A DNA stretch of 64,000 nt from Allosphingosinicella indica (lineage in GTDB: Bacteria; Pseudomonadota; Alphaproteobacteria; Sphingomonadales; Sphingomonadaceae). Below are positions 35,707 to 44,817 of this stretch, piece by piece (within the stretch, counting starts at the first letter, position 1; each line of letters starts with the position of its first letter). The stretch spans positions 2,037,501 through 2,101,500 of the forward strand of contig NZ_LT840185.1 of assembly GCF_900177405.1 (NCBI RefSeq). Reading direction: 5' to 3'. The translations under genes were made by a program, and so were the position numbers. The notes beneath the pieces are model-generated. The model ran no database searches, was not told the origin of the DNA, and saw only the letters and a program-made list of their open reading frames with translations.

Positions 35707-37159
35707 CCGCAGCCTCGCCGCGCTCGGTCTCTCGGTGCTGGTCGCCGGGTGCCAGCTCGCGCCGGATCACGTCCGCCCGGCTCTGCCGACGGCGCCAGCC
35801 TATCCGGTCTATGGCGATACGGTGGTTATCGGCCAGCGTGCGACGGACATCGGCTGGCGCGACTTCTTCGCCGATCCGCGGCTGGCCGAGCTGGTCGCCG
35901 CCGCGCTGGAGCGTAACCGCGACCTTGCTGTAGCGGTCGCGCAGATCGAAGAAGCCCGCGGGCTTTACCGCATCCAGGCCGCCGACCGGCTGCCGACGCT
36001 GGGCGCCAGCGCCGACGTGATCCGCAGCCGCACCTCCGGCTTCGGCGTCGATGGCACCGGGGTTCCAACGGCGGGCGCCACCACCTTCACGCGTTATTCG
36101 GTGGGCGTTGCGGTCTCCAGCTTCGAACTCGATTTCTGGGGCCGCGTCCGCAATCTCGCCGAAGCTGCGCGCTCGGAATATCTCGCGACGATCGAGGCGC
36201 AGCGTGCCTTCCGTCTCGCGCTCATCCGCGACGTCGCCTCGGCCTATTTCGCCGGCCGCGAGGCGGAGGAGCGGATCGCGCTCGCCGAAGCGACGGTGAA
36301 AAGCCGCCAGGAAGGCGTGCGCGTCGCCAAGCGGCGGCTCGACGCGGGCGTCACCTCCGCGCTCGACTTCCGCCAGGCCGAGTCGCTGCTGACGCAGGCC
36401 GAGACCGATCTCGCCGGGCTCCGCCTTGCCAAGGCACAGTCGGACAATCTGCTCTCCGTGCTAGTCGGCGGGACGGTGCCCGATGCTCTGCCGGCGGCGC
36501 TGCCGCTCGCGCACCAGAAGAGCGGCCCGGCGCTCGCCGAAGGGCTGCCGTCCGATCTTCTCGTCGCACGGCCGGACGTGCTCGCGGCCGAAGAGCGGCT
36601 CCGCGCCGCCCGCGCCAATATCGGCGCCGCCCGCGCGGCATTCTTCCCGACGATCTCGCTCACCGGTGCGCTCGGCTTCGCGTCCACCGCGCTGGGCAAC
36701 CTGTTCGATGGTGACAGTTTCAACTGGAGCATCGGCCCGACCCTGGGCCTGCCGATTTTCGACGGCGGTCGGACGCGCGCGAACCTCACCGTCGCTCAAG
36801 CCCGCGAAAATATCCAGGTCGCGACCTATGAGCGCACCGTGCAAGGCGCATTCCGCGAAGTCGCCGACGCGCTCGCCGGCCGCCGCTGGCTGGCCGAACA
36901 GGTCGCCGCACAGACCCGCGCCACCGTGGCACAGCGCGAGATCGCCCGCATCGCCCGCATTCGTTATCGCGAGGGTGTCGCCAACTATCTCGAAGTGCTG
37001 GATGCCGAGCGCAACCTGTTCGCCGCGGAACAGGCGCTCATCGCACTCCGCCGGATAGAGCTCGACAATCTGGTCTCGCTCTACGTCGCGCTCGGCGGCG
37101 GCGCGATCGAGCGGACGGGCGATGTGGCGCAACCAGCAGGAGCGGGCTGGAGCGGGTAA
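35699..37159 (+). CDS. Outer membrane efflux channel lipoprotein (NodT/OprM type)
   Basis: A 486-residue TolC-like channel with a lipobox (LSVLVAGC), two OEP repeats, and the family phrases SFELDFWGRVRNLAEAARSE and FFPTISLTGALGFASTALGN. It completes the tripartite pump. Its stop codon TAA (37157-37159) lies inside the acceptor stem of the convergent tRNA-Gly gene, so the last 4 codons are antisense to the tRNA 3' end. Confidence 0.95.
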   Translation: MRNRSLAALGLSVLVAGCQLAPDHVRPALPTAPAYPVYGDTVVIGQRATDIGWRDFFADPRLAELVAAALERNRDLAVAVAQIEEARGLYRIQAADRLPTLGASADVIRSRTSGFGVDGTGVPTAGATTFTRYSVGVAVSSFELDFWGRVRNLAEAARSEYLATIEAQRAFRLALIRDVASAYFAGREAEERIALAEATVKSRQEGVRVAKRRLDAGVTSALDFRQAESLLTQAETDLAGLRLAKAQSDNLLSVLVGGTVPDALPAALPLAHQKSGPALAEGLPSDLLVARPDVLAAEERLRAARANIGAARAAFFPTISLTGALGFASTALGNLFDGDSFNWSIGPTLGLPIFDGGRTRANLTVAQARENIQVATYERTVQGAFREVADALAGRRWLAEQVAAQTRATVAQREIARIARIRYREGVANYLEVLDAERNLFAAEQALIALRRIELDNLVSLYVALGGGAIERTGDVAQPAGAGWSG

Positions 37160-37221
37160 CGGGGATCGAACCCGTATCACAAGCTTGGAAGGCTAGTGCT
37201 CTACCATTGAGCTATACCCGC
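37148..37221 (-). tRNA. tRNA-Gly (TCC)
   Basis: Read on the minus strand: acceptor GCGGGTA (37221-37215) pairs with TACCCGC (37158-37152). The D-arm is TAGCTCAATGGTAGAGC, the anticodon TCC is in GCCTTCCAAGC, the T-arm is GGGTTCGATCCC, and an encoded CCA closes at 37148. Its 3' end overlaps the efflux channel gene. Confidence 0.97.
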
Positions 37222-37281
37222 GCCGAGGGCGATCTCTGCCCTGACCGCGGAAAGCCGTCAACCGCATGCATCGACCATTTT

Positions 37282-37367
37282 CGTCACCCTGAACTCGTTT
37301 CAGGGTCCATGCTGAAGAGGGTGGTGATCGTCATCGAAGTGGATGCTGAAACAAGTTCAGCATGGCG
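37282..37367. repeat. Dispersed palindromic repeat, family A, copy 1
   Basis: Two hairpins form the ends: CCCTGAA-CTCGT-TTCAGGG and ATGCTGAA-ACAAG-TTCAGCAT, with a variable middle. A second copy of the same layout is at 62926-63011 with near-identical ends and an unrelated middle. Such paired hairpin repeats are common between genes in sphingomonads. Confidence 0.8.
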
Positions 37368-37375
37368 ACTTGCGA

Positions 37376-37567
37376 TCAGTGCTTGGTGACGTCCTGCCAG
37401 CGGCCGAAGGTGTGCTGCTCGCCGTCATCCTCGATGATGCGGATCGGCATGCCGGGGCGGAAGCTGCTCGCTGGTTTCGCCGACGACGCCGGGACAACGG
37501 CGTGGAGCCGCAGCATCGCCAGCGTGGGGATGTCCTCGGGAAACGGGATGAGAGCACGACTTGCCAT
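37376..37567 (-). CDS. Small hypothetical protein
   Basis: A 63-residue protein beginning ASRALIPFPEDIPTLAMLRL, with a Pro-rich middle and a beta-like end (MPIRIIEDDGEQHTFGRWQD). Codon use fits a real gene; the ribosome binding site is weak. It stands between the family A repeat and the PilZ gene. No family recognised. It is a better candidate than the overlapping frames on both strands. Confidence 0.5.
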   Translation of the reverse strand: MASRALIPFPEDIPTLAMLRLHAVVPASSAKPASSFRPGMPIRIIEDDGEQHTFGRWQDVTKH

Positions 37568-37647
37568 GCCGCGTTAGCGCGCAAGATGGTAAATTGTTCC
37601 AGCAGCGATGGCGTGATCGCGCCGAACCCTGGCGCGAAATCAGCGGC

Positions 37648-38304
37648 TTATTCGGTGCGCAGCCAGCGCATCAGTTCGCGGAACGGCACCAGCTCGTTGA
37701 ACGAGATGCCGCACAGTCCTTCGGCGTACCAGCGGACGGTGCCGTGGATCGGGCGGAAGCGGTCGAGCGTCAGCACCACCGGTGCGTCGGGCTCGAGCGG
37801 GTGATCGGTCTCGACCTTGACGCCGCCCTGCGAGATGTCGCGGGTCGAGACGCCCAGGACACGCGCGCCGACCCGGAGCGTCGCCAGCCGGTCGACTTCG
37901 ACGCGCGGCAGACGCGGGCGCCAGCCGTCATCGGTGCTTTGTGCCGCGAGCAGATCCTCGACGTCGATGGGGGTATCGAAGGCGACGCCGATATTCGCCT
38001 CGCTCGTCCAGCTCACGCGGCCGGGAATGCGCTGGTTGGTCTTGAGCTCGACCTCGAGCACCTGGCCCTCGTGGAACAGCGAATAGACATGCGCCATTAA
38101 CCCGCCGGCCGAAATGTTGCGGACCAGGCAAAGCTCACGGCGGCCGTCGATGATCAGGCTGCCGACGCGCAGAATCGTCATATGACGGCGTGCGCCGCGG
38201 CGCTCCGGCGGCTGCGGTGCCTCCCGCGAGAAGGAGAAAGTGGTCTCCTCTACCGCATTGCTGCTGAGCACGATCCCGATCCTCGTCTTGTACGGCGGCC
38301 ACAC
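37648..38304 (-). CDS. Tandem PilZ-domain protein
   Basis: A 218-residue protein with two PilZ-like domains. The first (about 33-115) has the RRGARRH arginine motif and NISAGGL, matching the c-di-GMP-binding RxxxR and (D/N)xSxxG signatures. The second (about 130-215) keeps DISQGGV but has a degenerate arginine motif, so it probably does not bind c-di-GMP. It may tune motility or surface behaviour. The start is uncertain: a GTG at 38304 is used here, and a later start near HMTILRVG is possible. Confidence 0.8.
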   Translation of the reverse strand: MWPPYKTRIGIVLSSNAVEETTFSFSREAPQPPERRGARRHMTILRVGSLIIDGRRELCLVRNISAGGLMAHVYSLFHEGQVLEVELKTNQRIPGRVSWTSEANIGVAFDTPIDVEDLLAAQSTDDGWRPRLPRVEVDRLATLRVGARVLGVSTRDISQGGVKVETDHPLEPDAPVVLTLDRFRPIHGTVRWYAEGLCGISFNELVPFRELMRWLRTE

Positions 38305-38453
38305 TCCGTCCTGGAGTTCGGTATGCGGCGAGAACTTTTAAGAACCTCTTACGCGCGCGCCGCGGGCAACCCGCGTGTCGGTCGAGCGCCGATTGGTCGA
38401 GCGCCGGGAGTGTTGACGGCTTGCTTACCAGTTGCGCGCTAGAGCGGGCGGCG

Positions 38454-39773
38454 ATGAACGTTCAGTCCAGGATCGAGCCCGCCAAGGGTGTCAGCGACGC
38501 GCGTCCGCGCTCCGCGGTCAGCGGCGCCGTGGGCTTCGTCGGTCTGGCAGGCCTGGTGGCGTGGGCAGCGTTGTCGCGCGCTTACGGCTTTTCGGGGCCA
38601 GACGCGTCGCTGGTCGCGCTGTTGGCTTGTGCGGTGCCGATGATCCTCTGGTCGCTGCTTGTCGATCGTGTTCATCGCAATCCGACGACGGGGATCGACT
38701 GGGACGCGCCACCGCGTGCTGTCCGCGAGACGATCGATGTCACCCTCGTCAAGATCACCGGCATCTGGACGATCTGGGGGACGATCGGCGCGCTCTATTG
38801 CATCGGGCGCTGGTATTGGGCGCCGCCCTATCTCTATGCGATGGAGTTGTTCGCTTATTCGGCCGTGCCGATGCTCGCTCTATCGGTGCCTTACGTGCTG
38901 TGGATCGACCGGCGGCTGCGGGAACCGCGCGACGGCGCCTGGCACTTCGGCCGGCTGGTGATCGGCCGGCCCGACGGAGTGGATCGCGAGGCAGTTTACG
39001 ATTTCCTCCGTTCTTGGGCGATCAAGGCCTTCTTCCTCGCCTTCATGGTCTCGATTGTTCCCGGCAACTGGGCCGATCTGGTGCGCGCGACGGGCGAGGA
39101 CATCGCCGCGGATCCGATCAGCCTCGCGCGCTGGCTGATCAGCGCGATGTTCCTGATCGACGTCGCCTTCGCCACGGTCGGCTACGCGCTGACGATGAAG
39201 CCGCTCGATGCGCATATCCGCTCCGCCAATCCTTACGCATCGGCGTGGATGGCGGCGCTGATCTGCTACCCGCCGTTCATCATGATGTCGCCCGGCGGGC
39301 CGCTCGATTACCATCCCGGCACCGCCGACTGGATTCACTGGCTGGAGGGCATGCCGCTCGCGTCGGCGGCGATGGGCGCGGTCCTGGTGGCGCTCACCGC
39401 GGTCTATGCCTGGGCCACGGTGGCGTTCGGCATCCGCTTCTCCAACCTCACGCATCGGGGCATCCTGACCCACGGCCCCTATGCCTGGTCAAAGCACCCT
39501 GCCTATCTTTCGAAGAACATCTTCTGGTGGCTGGCGACGCTGCCCTTCCTCGCGACATCCGGAAATCCGGTCGACATGATCCGCAACACCGTGGTGCTGG
39601 CGCTGGTCAGCGGCGTCTACTACTGGCGCGCGCGAACCGAGGAGCAGCACCTCTCCGCAGATCCCGATTATGTCGCCTATGCGCGCTGGATGGATCGGCA
39701 CGGGCCGGTGCCGCGCGCTTTCGCTGCCTTGCGCGGTGTGATCGCGCGCCGCGCATCGGCGCCTGCCGCATAG
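38454..39773 (+). CDS. Membrane protein with ICMT/PEMT-type methyltransferase end
   Basis: A 439-residue integral membrane protein with about nine hydrophobic helices. The C-terminal part has the signature of isoprenylcysteine/phospholipid methyltransferases: THGPYAWSKHPAYLSKNIFW, then RARTEEQHLSADPDYVAYAR. The upstream two thirds are extra helices not found in small ICMT proteins. It may methylate a lipid or small hydrophobic substrate in the inner membrane; the substrate is unknown. Confidence 0.75.
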   Translation: MNVQSRIEPAKGVSDARPRSAVSGAVGFVGLAGLVAWAALSRAYGFSGPDASLVALLACAVPMILWSLLVDRVHRNPTTGIDWDAPPRAVRETIDVTLVKITGIWTIWGTIGALYCIGRWYWAPPYLYAMELFAYSAVPMLALSVPYVLWIDRRLREPRDGAWHFGRLVIGRPDGVDREAVYDFLRSWAIKAFFLAFMVSIVPGNWADLVRATGEDIAADPISLARWLISAMFLIDVAFATVGYALTMKPLDAHIRSANPYASAWMAALICYPPFIMMSPGGPLDYHPGTADWIHWLEGMPLASAAMGAVLVALTAVYAWATVAFGIRFSNLTHRGILTHGPYAWSKHPAYLSKNIFWWLATLPFLATSGNPVDMIRNTVVLALVSGVYYWRARTEEQHLSADPDYVAYARWMDRHGPVPRAFAALRGVIARRASAPAA

Positions 39774-39774
39774 A

Positions 39775-39799
39775 AAAGACCGCGGAAAACCGCGGCCTT
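39775..39799. terminator. Bidirectional intrinsic terminator
   Basis: CCGCGG-AAAA-CCGCGG (39780-39795) is flanked by AAAG on the left and CTTT on the right, so it can stop transcription from both sides. It lies between the convergent methyltransferase-like gene and the Pro-rich protein gene. Confidence 0.8.
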
Positions 39800-39824
39800 T
39801 CCCTTGTCAGCGATGTTGTGCCGC

Positions 39825-40055
39825 TTAACGGAGCATGCCCGGATCGGGCTGATCGTCCGGCGTCGGGGTCGGCGACGGCGTGGGGTCCGGCTGCGGAGCA
39901 GGCTCGGGGGCGGGCCCCGGATCGGGCGTGGGGGCAGGCTCTTCGGTCGGCCCCGGCTGCGGTACCGGTGCTACCTGGGAAATGCCCGGGCTAGCGAAGG
40001 CGAGAGCCGTCGCGCCGGCAGCGGTCAGGAAAAGCATCCGGTTCATATTGCGCAT
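39825..40055 (-). CDS. Small secreted Pro-rich protein
   Basis: A 76-residue protein: signal peptide (MLFLTAAGATALAFASPGIS) followed by about 50 residues made almost only of Pro, Asp, Glu, Thr, Gln and Ala in imperfect repeats of the PDPGPAPEPAP kind. It is expected to be an extended periplasmic chain. The ATG is preceded by AGAGG. No function is known for such proteins. Confidence 0.7.
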   Translation of the reverse strand: MRNMNRMLFLTAAGATALAFASPGISQVAPVPQPGPTEEPAPTPDPGPAPEPAPQPDPTPSPTPTPDDQPDPGMLR

Positions 40056-40196
40056 CGGTCTTTAACCTCTTTGTTTCTTGATCTTCAGTTCAGTCGAAAC
40101 GGTATCGCGTACCGAGATCCCCAATATGGGTGAGACTATGTGGGCTGTCTTGCTTCGTGCGGGGAACTGCGGCCTGAGCGCGGCTGACGACCCTTT

Positions 40197-40220
40197 CCGT
40201 TCGTTACGCGCGACGAACGG
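40197..40220. other. 8-bp hairpin between gshA and the Pro-rich gene
   Basis: CCGTTCGT (40197-40204) and ACGAACGG (40213-40220) form a perfect stem with an 8-base loop. It lies 27 bases beyond the gshA stop on the minus strand, without a T tract. It is probably the gshA transcript end. The remainder of this 191-base gap shows only a minor palindrome at 40100-40114. Confidence 0.5.
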
Positions 40221-40246
40221 AGCCGAATTCTGCAGTCGGACGAGAT

Positions 40247-41620
40247 CTAAAAGCTCTGCTCGGCGTAGATGCGGCTGATATCGCCGCCCCATTCGCCGTG
40301 GAAACGGTCGAGAAGCCGCTCCGCCGGTGTCTTCCCGGTCGCGATCACATCGCGCAGCGGATCGAGAAAGCCGCTTTCATTGTCGCCTGCGGCATTGGTT
40401 TTGGCGCGCGCATTGAGTCCGGCCTCTGCGATGGCGAGGATGCGGCCGCCCAATTCCCGCAACCTACCGCCGCCCGGAACCGCCGCCTTCAGCGCCTGCT
40501 CTGGCACCGCATCACGTAGCGTCTGGCGCTCGGCGATCGTCCAGTGCTTCACTTCGTCCCACGCCGCGTCGAGCGCGGCATCGTCGTAGAGCAGCCCGAC
40601 CCAGAGCGCGGGCAGCGCGCAAATCCGGCTCCAGCGTCCGCCGTCGGCTCCGCGCATCTCGAGAAAGCTCTTCAGCCGTACTTCGGGGAAGGCGGTGGAA
40701 AGATGGTCGTGCCAGTCGGAGCGGCGCGGCTTTTCGCCGGGGAGCTCCGGAAGCTTGCCTGCAAGGAAATCGCGGAACGAGCGGCCCGCGACATCGATGT
40801 AGCGACCGTCGCGGAACACGAAATACATCGGCACGTCGAGCATATAGTCGGCGTAGCGCTCGTAGCCGAAGCCATCCTCGAACACGAAGGGTAGCATGCC
40901 CGTCCGGTCGGGATCGGTGTCGGACCAGATGTGGCTGCGGAAGGAGAGGAAGCCGTTGGGCTTGCCCTCGGTGAACGGAGAATTTGCGAACAGCGCGGTC
41001 GCGAGCGGCTGCAGCGCAAGGCCGACGCGGAACTTCTTCACCATGTCCGCCTCGCTCGCATAGTCGAGGTTGGTCTGGATGGTGCAGGTGCGCAGCATCA
41101 TATCGAGGCCGAGCGAGCCGACCTTGGGCATGTAGTTGAGCATGATTCTGTAGCGGCCCTTGGGCATCACGGGGAGGTCGGCGCGCGTCTTGTCCGGCCA
41201 CATGCCGAGCCCCAGGAAGCTGATGCCGAGCCGATCGCCGATCGCCTTGACCTGTTCCAGATGGCGTCCGGCCTCGGCGCAGGTCTCGTGCAGGTGGCGC
41301 AGCGGCGCGCCGGAGAGTTCGAGCTGCCCCGCGGGCTCCAGGCTGATCGTGCCGTCAGGCCCCGAGAGCGCGATGACGTTGCCATTCTCCTCGACCGGCA
41401 CCCAGCCGAACTCGGTCATCGCCATGAGGAGGTCGCGGATGCCGCCCGGCTCGGCATAGGAGGGCGCACGATGATCATCGCGGCGGTAGACGAACTTCTC
41501 ATGCTCGGTGCCGATGCGCCACGCGTCGCGCGGCTTCTCGCCCTTGGCGAAGACGGCGAGCAGATCGTCGCGGCTTTCGATGATCGGATCGAAGCTGTGG
41601 GTGCCGGTGCGCGTCGTCAT
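40247..41620 (-). CDS. gshA: Glutamate-cysteine ligase (alphaproteobacterial/plant type)
   Basis: A 457-residue gamma-glutamylcysteine synthetase, first step of glutathione synthesis. It belongs to the plant-like class: WRIGTEHEKFVYRRDDHRAP near the start, SLEPAGQLELSGAPLRHLHE, LGMWPDKTRADLPVMPKGRY and MMLRTCTIQTNLDYASEADM. Length is normal. The rsmE gene lies 50 bases upstream on the same strand, a pairing often found in Alphaproteobacteria. Confidence 0.95.
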   Translation of the reverse strand: MTTRTGTHSFDPIIESRDDLLAVFAKGEKPRDAWRIGTEHEKFVYRRDDHRAPSYAEPGGIRDLLMAMTEFGWVPVEENGNVIALSGPDGTISLEPAGQLELSGAPLRHLHETCAEAGRHLEQVKAIGDRLGISFLGLGMWPDKTRADLPVMPKGRYRIMLNYMPKVGSLGLDMMLRTCTIQTNLDYASEADMVKKFRVGLALQPLATALFANSPFTEGKPNGFLSFRSHIWSDTDPDRTGMLPFVFEDGFGYERYADYMLDVPMYFVFRDGRYIDVAGRSFRDFLAGKLPELPGEKPRRSDWHDHLSTAFPEVRLKSFLEMRGADGGRWSRICALPALWVGLLYDDAALDAAWDEVKHWTIAERQTLRDAVPEQALKAAVPGGGRLRELGGRILAIAEAGLNARAKTNAAGDNESGFLDPLRDVIATGKTPAERLLDRFHGEWGGDISRIYAEQSF

Positions 41621-41670
41621 CGCCGCGCTCTAGCCGCGCCCGTTGAGCCGCGCCAGCCGGTTTCGCATTG

Positions 41671-42399
41671 CTACCCGTTCCAGTCCCCGGCCGCCGCCAT
41701 CCAGACCGCGATCGCAGCGATGGCGGCCGTGTCGGCGCGCAGGATGCGTGGGCCAAGGCTCACCGCACGCGCCGCCGGATGCGCGCGGATCGCGGCGCCT
41801 TCCTCGTCGGTGAAGCCGCCTTCGGGACCGATCAATATCGCTGCCGGGCCGGGGGATGGCGCAAACGCCACGCCGCCGCGCTCGTCGGCGAAGTAGAGCG
41901 CGCGATTCTCGGGCCAGCCCTTCAGCGCCGCTTCCAGCGGTTGCAGCGGTGCGAGTTCGGGCAGCGCCGTCCGTTCACACTGTTCGGCCGCCTCGACAAC
42001 GTGCGCCTCAAGCCGCTCCATGTTGAGCTTGTCGACGATCGTTCGCCGCGTCGTCACCGGCATAAGTCGCGCGACGCCCATCTCGGTCGCCTTCTCGATC
42101 ATCCAGTCGATCCGCCCGCGCTTGATCGGCGCGAACAGCAGCCACAGGTCGGGCACCGGCTCGCGGTCGCGCAGCTTGTGTGTGACGGTCAGAATCGCCC
42201 GCCGCTTCCCGACCTCGACGATCTCGGCGAGCCATTCGCCGGTGCGGTCGTCGAACAATTTGACTTGGTCGCCCGGCCCGAGCCGGAGCACGGCGCCGAG
42301 ATAGGAACCTTCGACCGTGATCGAGAGGCCTTGGGCCAGCGTATCCTGCACGAACAGGCGGGGCAGGCTGTGCGGCGGCCAGGCGGGGGTTGCGGGCAT
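41671..42399 (-). CDS. rsmE: 16S rRNA m3U1498 methyltransferase RsmE
   Basis: A 242-residue SPOUT methyltransferase that modifies U1498 of 16S rRNA. It has an N-terminal PUA-like domain (LRLGPGDQVKLFDDRTGEWL) and the C-terminal knot with ILIGPEGGFTDEEGAAIRAH and SLGPRILRADTAAIAAI. The start is 104 bases from the divergent ubiA start, with an inverted repeat between them. Confidence 0.93.
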   Translation of the reverse strand: MPATPAWPPHSLPRLFVQDTLAQGLSITVEGSYLGAVLRLGPGDQVKLFDDRTGEWLAEIVEVGKRRAILTVTHKLRDREPVPDLWLLFAPIKRGRIDWMIEKATEMGVARLMPVTTRRTIVDKLNMERLEAHVVEAAEQCERTALPELAPLQPLEAALKGWPENRALYFADERGGVAFAPSPGPAAILIGPEGGFTDEEGAAIRAHPAARAVSLGPRILRADTAAIAAIAVWMAAAGDWNG

Positions 42400-42414
42400 C
42401 CGGCTGACCTACCC

Positions 42415-42486
42415 GCTCGTCCCGAGCGAAGTCGAGGGGCGTTGGTCGCGACGTAAGAGTGCCCTCGACTTCGCCCACGACGAACG
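42415..42486. repeat. Imperfect inverted repeat between rsmE and ubiA
   Basis: GCGAAGTCGAGGGGC (42426-42440) is mirrored by GCCCTCGACTTCGC (42461-42474). The outer flanks (GCTCGTC on the left, GACGAAC on the right) also pair in part. It fills much of the promoter space between the two divergent genes and is unlike the other repeat families in the window. Confidence 0.7.
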
Positions 42487-42502
42487 TAGTAGAGAGGTCG
42501 CC

Positions 42503-43417
42503 ATGGTCCATAGCGACGACATCGTTCCTGACAGCGAGCGGCGCGGATTGATCGGCGCCTTGCCGGCACCGCTGCGTCCCTATGCCTCGCTGATGCGGCT
42601 CGATCGCCCGATCGGTGCCTGGCTGCTGTTCTGGCCCGGAGCCTGGAGCGTCGCGCTGGCGGGGCTCGGCGGCAACGGCATCGCGCTCATCCTCTGGCTC
42701 GCGCTCGGCGCCTTCGCGATGCGGAGCGCGGGCTGCGTCTACAACGACATCGTCGACCGCGAACTCGACGCGAAGGTGGAGCGCACGCGGCTCCGGCCGC
42801 TCGCCAACGGACGGGTGTCGCTGAAAGGGGCCTGGGCGCTACTGATCGGGCTTAGCCTCGTCGGCCTGATCGTACTGCTCCAGCTTCACCGCACCGCGCG
42901 GATCGTCGCGCTGGCCAGCCTCGCGCTAGTCGCGGCTTATCCTTTTATGAAGCGGATCACCTGGTGGCCGCAGGCGTGGCTCGGACTGGTCTTTTCCTGG
43001 GCGGCGCTGGTCGGCTGGCCGGCGGTGACGGGCAGGATCGAGGCGCCGGCGCTGTGGCTCTACGCCGGCTCCATCCTGTGGGTGATCGGCTACGATACGA
43101 TCTACGCCTTGCAGGACCGCGAGGACGATGCGCTGGTCGGCGTCAAATCCTCCGCCCGCGCGCTTGGGCGACATACGCGGCTCGGCATTGGCATCTGCTA
43201 TGCCGGTGCGCTGCTGCTCTGGTCGGTCGCGATCGGCTCGGTGCGTGACGACTGGCTCGCGCAATTGGCTTTGGCGCCCGTCGCGATGCACCTTCTCTGG
43301 CAGGTCGCCGCGCTGAAGCCCGATGATGGCGCCGACGCGCTCGCCAAATTCCGCTCCAATCGCTTCGCGGGCCTGCTGGTGTTTCTCGGCTGCCTGGTCG
43401 TTGGGACGAGCGGCTGA
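42503..43417 (+). CDS. ubiA: 4-hydroxybenzoate polyprenyltransferase UbiA
   Basis: A 304-residue inner membrane prenyltransferase for ubiquinone synthesis. Both Asp-rich motifs are present: NDIVDRELDAKVERTRLRPL and DTIYALQDREDDALVGVKSS. The start (RLDRPIGAWLLFWPGAWSVA) is typical. About eight helices are expected. ATG 42503 is used because the upstream part of the open frame is repeat DNA. Confidence 0.95.
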   Translation: MVHSDDIVPDSERRGLIGALPAPLRPYASLMRLDRPIGAWLLFWPGAWSVALAGLGGNGIALILWLALGAFAMRSAGCVYNDIVDRELDAKVERTRLRPLANGRVSLKGAWALLIGLSLVGLIVLLQLHRTARIVALASLALVAAYPFMKRITWWPQAWLGLVFSWAALVGWPAVTGRIEAPALWLYAGSILWVIGYDTIYALQDREDDALVGVKSSARALGRHTRLGIGICYAGALLLWSVAIGSVRDDWLAQLALAPVAMHLLWQVAALKPDDGADALAKFRSNRFAGLLVFLGCLVVGTSG

Positions 43418-43470
43418 ACCTGCCGGCTCGCGCCTTTGCCTTTTCGCCGCGCGCGGCCTAAGCGCTCGCG

Positions 43471-44817
43471 ATGCTTAGTGTGAAGGATGCCGAGGCGCGC
43501 GCCGCCGGTCTGGTCGAGCGCGCGGTCCAGGCGGGTGCCGACGCCGCCGATGCGCTTTACGTCGGCGATGCCTCGACCAGTGTGAACGTGCGCCTGGGCG
43601 CGCTGGAAAGCGTCGACCGGTCTGAGGGCGAGGAGATCGGCCTCCGCCTCTTCGTTGGCCGCCGATCGGCCAGCGTTTCCTCTTCCGACCTGTCGGACGC
43701 CGCCCTGGGCGCGCTGGTCGAGCGCGCGGTCGCGATGGCACGCGAGGCGCCGGAGGACCCCTATGCGGGACTCGCCCCGCGCGACCGGCTGATGCAGAGC
43801 CATGGCGTCGACGTCGACGGTGATGACGGCGCCGACCCGTCCCCCGCCGATCTCAAGACGCGCGCTTTGGAGACCGAGGAAGCGGCGCGCGCCGTCGCCG
43901 GCATCACCAACAGCGAAGGCGCTGGTGCGAGCGCGGGGCGGAGCAGCATCGCACTGGCGACCAGCGACGGGTTCGCGCGTGGCTATTCGACCAGCGGTTA
44001 CAGCGGCGGCGCGAGTGTCGTCGCAGGGTCGGGCGGGGCGATGCAGCGCGATTATGCCCAGCACAGCGCGCGACACTTGGAAGACCTAGATCCAGCGGAG
44101 GAGACGGGGCGCTTGGCGGGCACGCGTGCGGTCGCACGGCTCAACCCCGTCCGCGTGCCCAGCGGCGCGATGCCGGTGGTGTTCGATCCGCGCGTCGGCG
44201 GGTCGCTCGTCGGGCATCTGATTTCCGCCATCAACGGCGCGGCGATCGCGCGGCGAACAAGCTTCCTCCTCGACCGCGAAGGCGATCGCATCTTTGCGGA
44301 AGGCATTACCATCCGCGACGATCCGCACCGGCCGCGCGGGCTGCGCTCCAAGCCGTTCGATGGCGAGGGACTGCCGACCCGCGCCAGCGATCTCGTCGCA
44401 GACGGCCGCCTCACCGGCTGGCTGATGGACAGCGCCACGGCGCGCCAGCTCGGCCGCGAGCCCACCGGTCACGCCGCGCGCGGCGTCGGCGGATCGCCGG
44501 GCGTCAGCGCAACCAACGTCGATCTGCTGCCTGGCCGCATCGGTCGCGACGCGCTGCTCGCCGATATCAAGCGCGGCATTTACGTCACCGAACTGATCGG
44601 GCAGGGCGTCAATCCGGTCACCGGTGATTACAGCCGCGGCGCATCCGGCTTTCTCATCGAGGACGGCGCGATCGGCCCTGCGGTGGCGGAGATCACGATC
44701 GCCGGCAACCTCGTCGAGATGTTCGCCGCGCTCGTCCCTGCCGACGATCTTGAGCATCGCCGCGCGGTTAACGTGCCGACGCTCCGCATCGACGGGATGA
44801 CGATCGCCGGTGCTTGA
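43471..44817 (+). CDS. pmbA: TldD/PmbA family protein (PmbA/TldE)
   Basis: A 448-residue protein of the modulator-of-gyrase family. PmbA (TldE) pairs with TldD to form a protease acting on unfolded peptides. The PmbA-type C-terminal part is visible: GVGGSPGVSATNVDLLPG, GIYVTELIGQGVNPVTGDYS and GFLIEDGAIGPAVAEITIAG. The HExxxH metal motif of TldD is not present, as expected for PmbA. The end overlaps the next gene by 8 bases. Confidence 0.9.
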   Translation: MLSVKDAEARAAGLVERAVQAGADAADALYVGDASTSVNVRLGALESVDRSEGEEIGLRLFVGRRSASVSSSDLSDAALGALVERAVAMAREAPEDPYAGLAPRDRLMQSHGVDVDGDDGADPSPADLKTRALETEEAARAVAGITNSEGAGASAGRSSIALATSDGFARGYSTSGYSGGASVVAGSGGAMQRDYAQHSARHLEDLDPAEETGRLAGTRAVARLNPVRVPSGAMPVVFDPRVGGSLVGHLISAINGAAIARRTSFLLDREGDRIFAEGITIRDDPHRPRGLRSKPFDGEGLPTRASDLVADGRLTGWLMDSATARQLGREPTGHAARGVGGSPGVSATNVDLLPGRIGRDALLADIKRGIYVTELIGQGVNPVTGDYSRGASGFLIEDGAIGPAVAEITIAGNLVEMFAALVPADDLEHRRAVNVPTLRIDGMTIAGA

